Of a DNA stretch of 8,263 bases, positions 5,399 to 8,263 are shown one piece after another. The stretch lies in NCBI GenBank assembly GCA_026991215.1, contig JALXBY010000045.1:1-8263 (forward strand). The letters are read 5' to 3'. The notes beneath the pieces were generated by a model. It ran no database searches. It was given only the letters and a program-made list of their open reading frames with translations, and was not told where the DNA came from. The translations under genes and the position numbers were made by a program. Positions within the stretch are counted from its first letter, which is position 1, and each line of letters starts with the position of its first letter. This DNA is from Anaerolineales bacterium. Its GTDB lineage: Bacteria > Chloroflexota > Anaerolineae > Anaerolineales > DRMV01.

Positions 5399-7588
5399 CT
5401 ATTTAACCACATTCCACAGCCGGACCGTGCCATCTTTGGAAGCCGAAGCCAGAACTGCTCCATCGGGGGAAAAGGCCACCGCGGTCACCCAGTCTGTATG
5501 CCCGCTCAACGTGTAGAGAAGCCGCCCATCGGTCATACGCCAAATCCGCACGGTGCCATCCTTGGAAGCCGAGGCCAGGTACAGACCATCGGGGGAAAAG
5601 GCCACCCCCAGGACCCGGTCCTCATGGTCCCGGAAGGTATATACCCCCTGACCATCGGTCAGACGCCACACCCGCACGGTGGCATCCCAGGAACCGGAAG
5701 CCAGCAACGTGCCATCCGGGGAAAAGGCCAGGCTATCGACGTCGTCCCGATGGCCTGTGAGCGTAAGCACCTGTGCCCAACCCTTGACCCGATACACCTG
5801 GATGACCCGGTCCGCCGCGCCGGAAGCCAGGTACTGCCCATCGGGGGAAAAGGCCACACTCCGCACCCCCCATTTGTGGGCCGAGAGGCTGGTCACAAGG
5901 CCCCCGGTGGTCGGCCGCCACAGGCGCACCGCGCCGCTCCAAAGCCCTGCGGCTACGAGGCGGCCATCGGGGGAAAAGGCCACGTCCCAAACCGACTGCC
6001 CCCCGCCCTTGAGGGTGCGCAGCAGCCGACCATCGGCAAGGCGCCATATGCGCACGGTTTTATCACGGGAACCTGAAGCCAGCAGCGCACCATCGGGGGA
6101 AAAGGCCAGGCCTTCCACCACCCAGAGATGCCCCCTCAAGGTGCGAACCGGGGTGCCATCGCGCACCTGCCATATCTGGATGGTGCCATCCCGCGCGCCG
6201 GCGGCCAGCAGCGCGCCATCGGGGGAAAAGGCCAGGCTGTACACTTCGTCCGGCATCGTCATCTGGTTCCACAACTGCACCGCCCGGATGACGCCCGAAG
6301 ATGTGGCCGTGGGCAGGGCAGTTGGCCGCGGGGCAACGGTGGGTGTTGGCGCCTGCAACGTCCCCAGAACATCCTGAGCAGCCAGCGTTGTGCCCCGTTT
6401 GGGCGTGGCCCTCCTTTGGGCGCGGCCCTGGGCGAGCCAGAATACGCTGGCCACCATCATCAGGCTCAGGCACAGGAACAAGAGGGCCAGGGACCCCCAG
6501 AGCCATCGGGCCCGGGCGGAGATGGGCTGCGGTGACCGAGGGTATTCCGGGCCGGAATATTGCGGGACAGGTTCGAAGGGGTCGTGCTGTGGAGATGGTC
6601 TGGCCCGGGACCGCGGCCTTTGGGCCCGGCCCCGCCGCGGCGGGGGTTGTGTGACCTCCAGGGTGGCTTCGTCGTCTTCGCTCAGGGTCTCGTCGCTCCA
6701 GGTGGAAAAGGTCTCGGTGGGCGGGGGACCTTGCGTCATCCCAGAAGTCACATAAGGGGCCAGCAGGCGGGCCAGTTCCGCGCCGTCCCATGGGCGGGCC
6801 CGGGGGTCCGGGTCCAGCATTTGGGCCAGGAGGTCATCGAGCCACGGGGGAACGTCGGCGCGGAAGTGGGAAACCCGGGCCCCGGGCTGCAGTTTCTTGT
6901 AGTTTTGAAAGGTCAGCGCCTCGAACAACGTGAGGCCCAGACTGTAGATATCGGAGGCCGGAGGCAGGTAGTCCCGGGAGGCCTCCTGTTCCGGACTCAT
7001 GTATTTCCGGGTGCCAGGGTGATGGGGCGCGGCCTCGCCCAGCTGGGTGCGGCCGGTCAGCCCATGCTGCATCTGGACCACACCCAGGTCGGCAATCTTG
7101 GCGTTGCCCCGGGTATCGTAGAGGATGTTGGAGGGCTTGACATCCCGGTGCACGAAACCCTCGCGGTGCAGGACGGCCAGGCCCAGGGCCACATGGTAAG
7201 CCGTTCGCACCACATCGCCGATGCTCAGGCCGGGCAGGCCCTGGCGCCGGGCCCGGCGTATGCGGTCCTTGAGGGAGCCGCCGGGCATGTACTCCATCAC
7301 CAGACCCAACATGCCCTGTTCCCGGTCTCGCACGAACTCGTACACCCGCACGATGTGGGGTTCCTGGGCAAAGCGCGTCCCCAGTTGCGCCTCCAGGCGG
7401 AAACGGCGGGCCACGTTGTCCCATATCCCCGAAGTCACGCGCCCCCCACGGGTAAGCACCTTGAGAGCCCGGGGCGCCCGCCGCCGCACATGGGTGACCA
7501 GGTACACTTCGGAAAACCCCCCACGCCCCAAAAGGCGCTCAACGCGATACTTGCCAAAAAGGATGGCCCCAGGGGAAAACCGTGCCAT
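5399..7588 (-). CDS. Membrane-anchored Ser/Thr protein kinase with seven-bladed WD40 propeller
   Basis: 729 residues from ATG 7588. The kinase domain (about 14-277) shows GRGGFSEV (21-28), Lys43, helix-C Glu66, HRDVKPSN (147-154), DLG (167-169) and GTRKYMSPEQ (192-201), and is complete. A linker follows, first acidic and Thr/Ser-rich (291-313) and then Arg-rich (318-330). One hydrophobic segment lies at about 362-385, then a Thr/Pro-rich stretch, then seven WD40 repeats, each with an AFSPDG motif and mostly a [VI]W ending, up to the stop. This predicts kinase inside and propeller outside the membrane, a receptor-like layout. The start was chosen by alignment with the neighbouring paralogue (MPRFSAG versus MARFSPG). 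An in-frame TTG at 7603 is possible, and neither start has a strong ribosome site. The ligand of the propeller and the kinase targets are unknown. Confidence 0.92.
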   Translation of the reverse strand: MARFSPGAILFGKYRVERLLGRGGFSEVYLVTHVRRRAPRALKVLTRGGRVTSGIWDNVARRFRLEAQLGTRFAQEPHIVRVYEFVRDREQGMLGLVMEYMPGGSLKDRIRRARRQGLPGLSIGDVVRTAYHVALGLAVLHREGFVHRDVKPSNILYDTRGNAKIADLGVVQMQHGLTGRTQLGEAAPHHPGTRKYMSPEQEASRDYLPPASDIYSLGLTLFEALTFQNYKKLQPGARVSHFRADVPPWLDDLLAQMLDPDPRARPWDGAELARLLAPYVTSGMTQGPPPTETFSTWSDETLSEDDEATLEVTQPPPRRGRAQRPRSRARPSPQHDPFEPVPQYSGPEYPRSPQPISARARWLWGSLALLFLCLSLMMVASVFWLAQGRAQRRATPKRGTTLAAQDVLGTLQAPTPTVAPRPTALPTATSSGVIRAVQLWNQMTMPDEVYSLAFSPDGALLAAGARDGTIQIWQVRDGTPVRTLRGHLWVVEGLAFSPDGALLASGSRDKTVRIWRLADGRLLRTLKGGGQSVWDVAFSPDGRLVAAGLWSGAVRLWRPTTGGLVTSLSAHKWGVRSVAFSPDGQYLASGAADRVIQVYRVKGWAQVLTLTGHRDDVDSLAFSPDGTLLASGSWDATVRVWRLTDGQGVYTFRDHEDRVLGVAFSPDGLYLASASKDGTVRIWRMTDGRLLYTLSGHTDWVTAVAFSPDGAVLASASKDGTVRLWNVVK
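5402..6280 (-). repeat. Seven tandem 126-base WD40 coding repeats
   Basis: The DNA encoding the propeller repeats with an exact 126-base period. The core CATCGGGGGAAAAGGCCA (plus-strand reading, one copy with a C change) starts at 5461, 5587, 5713, 5839, 5965, 6091 and 6217. Each unit encodes 42 residues, one blade. The strict spacing without a single insertion or deletion points to amplification of one blade unit, or to recombination between blades keeping them alike. Confidence 0.9.
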
Positions 7589-7630
7589 ACCGACGCTCTG
7601 CAAAGGTTTCTTGAGCAGGTGCTACCCCAC

Positions 7631-7659
7631 CTTATCCACTTTGGGTGGGAGGAAGACAA
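7631..7659 (-). promoter_or_regulatory. Weak candidate sigma-70 promoter ahead of the kinase pair
   Basis: On the minus strand TTGTCT (7654-7659) and GATAAG (7631-7636) are separated by 17 bases. Each matches its consensus at four of six positions. The start would fall near 7624, about 36 bases before ATG 7588. The -35 part overlaps the loop side of the hairpin at 7643-7674. Confidence 0.22.
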
Positions 7660-7674
7660 TGCCTTCCCCCACCC
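7643..7674 (-). terminator. Hairpin between SH3b gene and kinase gene, terminator or attenuator
   Basis: Read on the minus strand, GGGTGGGGGAAG pairs with CTTCC-T-CCCACCC, giving 12 pairs with one bulged T and a seven-base loop. It starts 42 bases after the SH3b gene stop and ends 55 bases before ATG 7588. It is followed by AAAGTGG rather than a T-run, so classic intrinsic termination is doubtful. It may separate the SH3b gene from the kinase genes, or act on a leader. Confidence 0.4.
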
Positions 7675-7715
7675 CTATAGATTGAAGCGAGAAGCCGCCG
7701 AGGACCAGGCCCACA

Positions 7716-8263
7716 TTACGGGGAAAGGGGGCATATGAACTTGGGGTCCCGGCGGTCGGGGCCTTCGGCAATCCACCCGACGATGCCGTTCTCGAATTCC
7801 ACTTCCCACCAGACCCATCCGTCGCCACACTCCGGCCCGCCGATGACCCGAAAGCGCATCCCTGGGTAGGCCCAGGCGATGCGTCCGCCTTTACGGCCGG
7901 GCTTGGACCGGATCCGCACGCGGTCCTCCTTGGTGCAAACCTCCCCCTGAACGCCGACGGCCATCCAGGAAGGCGGTGCCTCGGCACACCATTTGCGCCA
8001 CATGACCGGGGGCTCCCCTTTGGGGAAGGCCTGGGCGGGCGGTTTGCCCACCACGCCGTCCAGTTCCGCCTGCAACACCCACCCCTGGCCCCCGGCCCAT
8101 TGCACCGGCCAGGCCAGGGTTGGCCCCTGAGGCGTGCCTGCACACACGGGTTGCCCCAAAATGCGCAACGTGGTCCCGGGCGGCAGGCTCTGCATCCAGG
8201 CGCTCATGGCCCAGCGAGGCCACTGGTAGGCCTGGACTTCGCGCGATGTAATCACCGTTTCCC
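7716..8263 (-). CDS. SH3b-domain protein, C-terminal part (5' end outside window)
   Basis: 182 residues are visible, and the frame is open to the window edge, so the true start lies beyond it; a GTG at 8255 is in frame but reads as an internal Val. The last 90 residues form a bacterial SH3 (SH3b) domain: EVCTKEDRVRIRSKPG, then YPGMRFRVIGG, WWEVEFENGIVGW and a final FICPLSP. The cysteines at both ends of the domain (WCAEAP, EVC, PEC, FIC) recall extracytoplasmic SH3b modules in which Cys pairs form disulfides (inference). An earlier segment, PPGTTLRILG to GQGWVLQAELDG, may be a second, degenerate SH3b unit. No membrane segment is visible. Such domains commonly bind cell-wall or surface partners. 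The gene points the same way as the kinase genes, 127 bases upstream of ATG 7588. Confidence 0.75.
   Translation of the reverse strand, partial: ETVITSREVQAYQWPRWAMSAWMQSLPPGTTLRILGQPVCAGTPQGPTLAWPVQWAGGQGWVLQAELDGVVGKPPAQAFPKGEPPVMWRKWCAEAPPSWMAVGVQGEVCTKEDRVRIRSKPGRKGGRIAWAYPGMRFRVIGGPECGDGWVWWEVEFENGIVGWIAEGPDRRDPKFICPLSP

Noticed and set aside
5461..6234. Regularly spaced identical 18-base units resembling a CRISPR array
   Set aside because: The 126-base spacing is a multiple of three, the intervening DNA is coding and blade-like, and the units encode the WD40 AFSPDG motif.
6560..7738. Plus-strand open frame of 392 codons opposite the membrane kinase
   Set aside because: It mirrors kinase codons and has no recognisable domain and no ribosome site.

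Overview
The window is GC-rich DNA that looks bacterial, and most like Chloroflexota (Anaerolineae or Caldilineae type). That is an inference from gene style: Ser/Thr kinases fused to WD40 propellers, a zinc-ribbon/TM/TP-repeat membrane protein, and a Cys-flanked SH3b protein. No rRNA or other marker gene is present to confirm it. Seven protein genes fill almost all of the window, two of them cut by the window edges, and no gene-free stretch exceeds about 170 bases.

Layout. At the left edge a minus-strand zinc-ribbon membrane protein (1-375, truncated) diverges from a plus-strand FAD-dependent oxidoreductase of the geranylgeranyl-reductase family (546-1700). The region between them holds two oppositely oriented extended -10 promoters and a potentially structured leader. 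Next on the plus strand is selD, selenophosphate synthetase (1786-2859). Its real reading frame contains an in-frame UGA at 1855-1857, exactly where the catalytic Cys/Sec of SelD lies, followed by hairpins that fit a bacterial SECIS element. An ordinary gene caller would shorten this gene to about 1987-2859 and lose the active site. selD ends at a strong hairpin (2925-2952) shared with a convergent minus-strand cluster.

The minus-strand cluster, read right to left, is: an SH3b-domain protein (7716-8263, truncated); a membrane-anchored Ser/Thr kinase with a seven-bladed WD40 propeller (5399-7588); a second Ser/Thr kinase with a soluble, divergent propeller (3417-5372); and a small NifX/NifB-type metallocluster-binding protein with a His-rich tail (2965-3378). 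Gaps of 26 and 37 bases between the last three suggest one transcript.

How it fits together. The two kinases are clear paralogues and probably form a signalling pair, one able to sense outside the membrane and one cytoplasmic; their partners are not visible. SelD supplies selenophosphate for selenocysteine and/or selenouridine synthesis. Because its own coding sequence appears to need Sec insertion, the organism should carry selA, selB and selC elsewhere; none is in this window. The strongest finding is the Sec-encoding selD with its recoding signal and an unusual Cys-x-x-Sec active-site motif.
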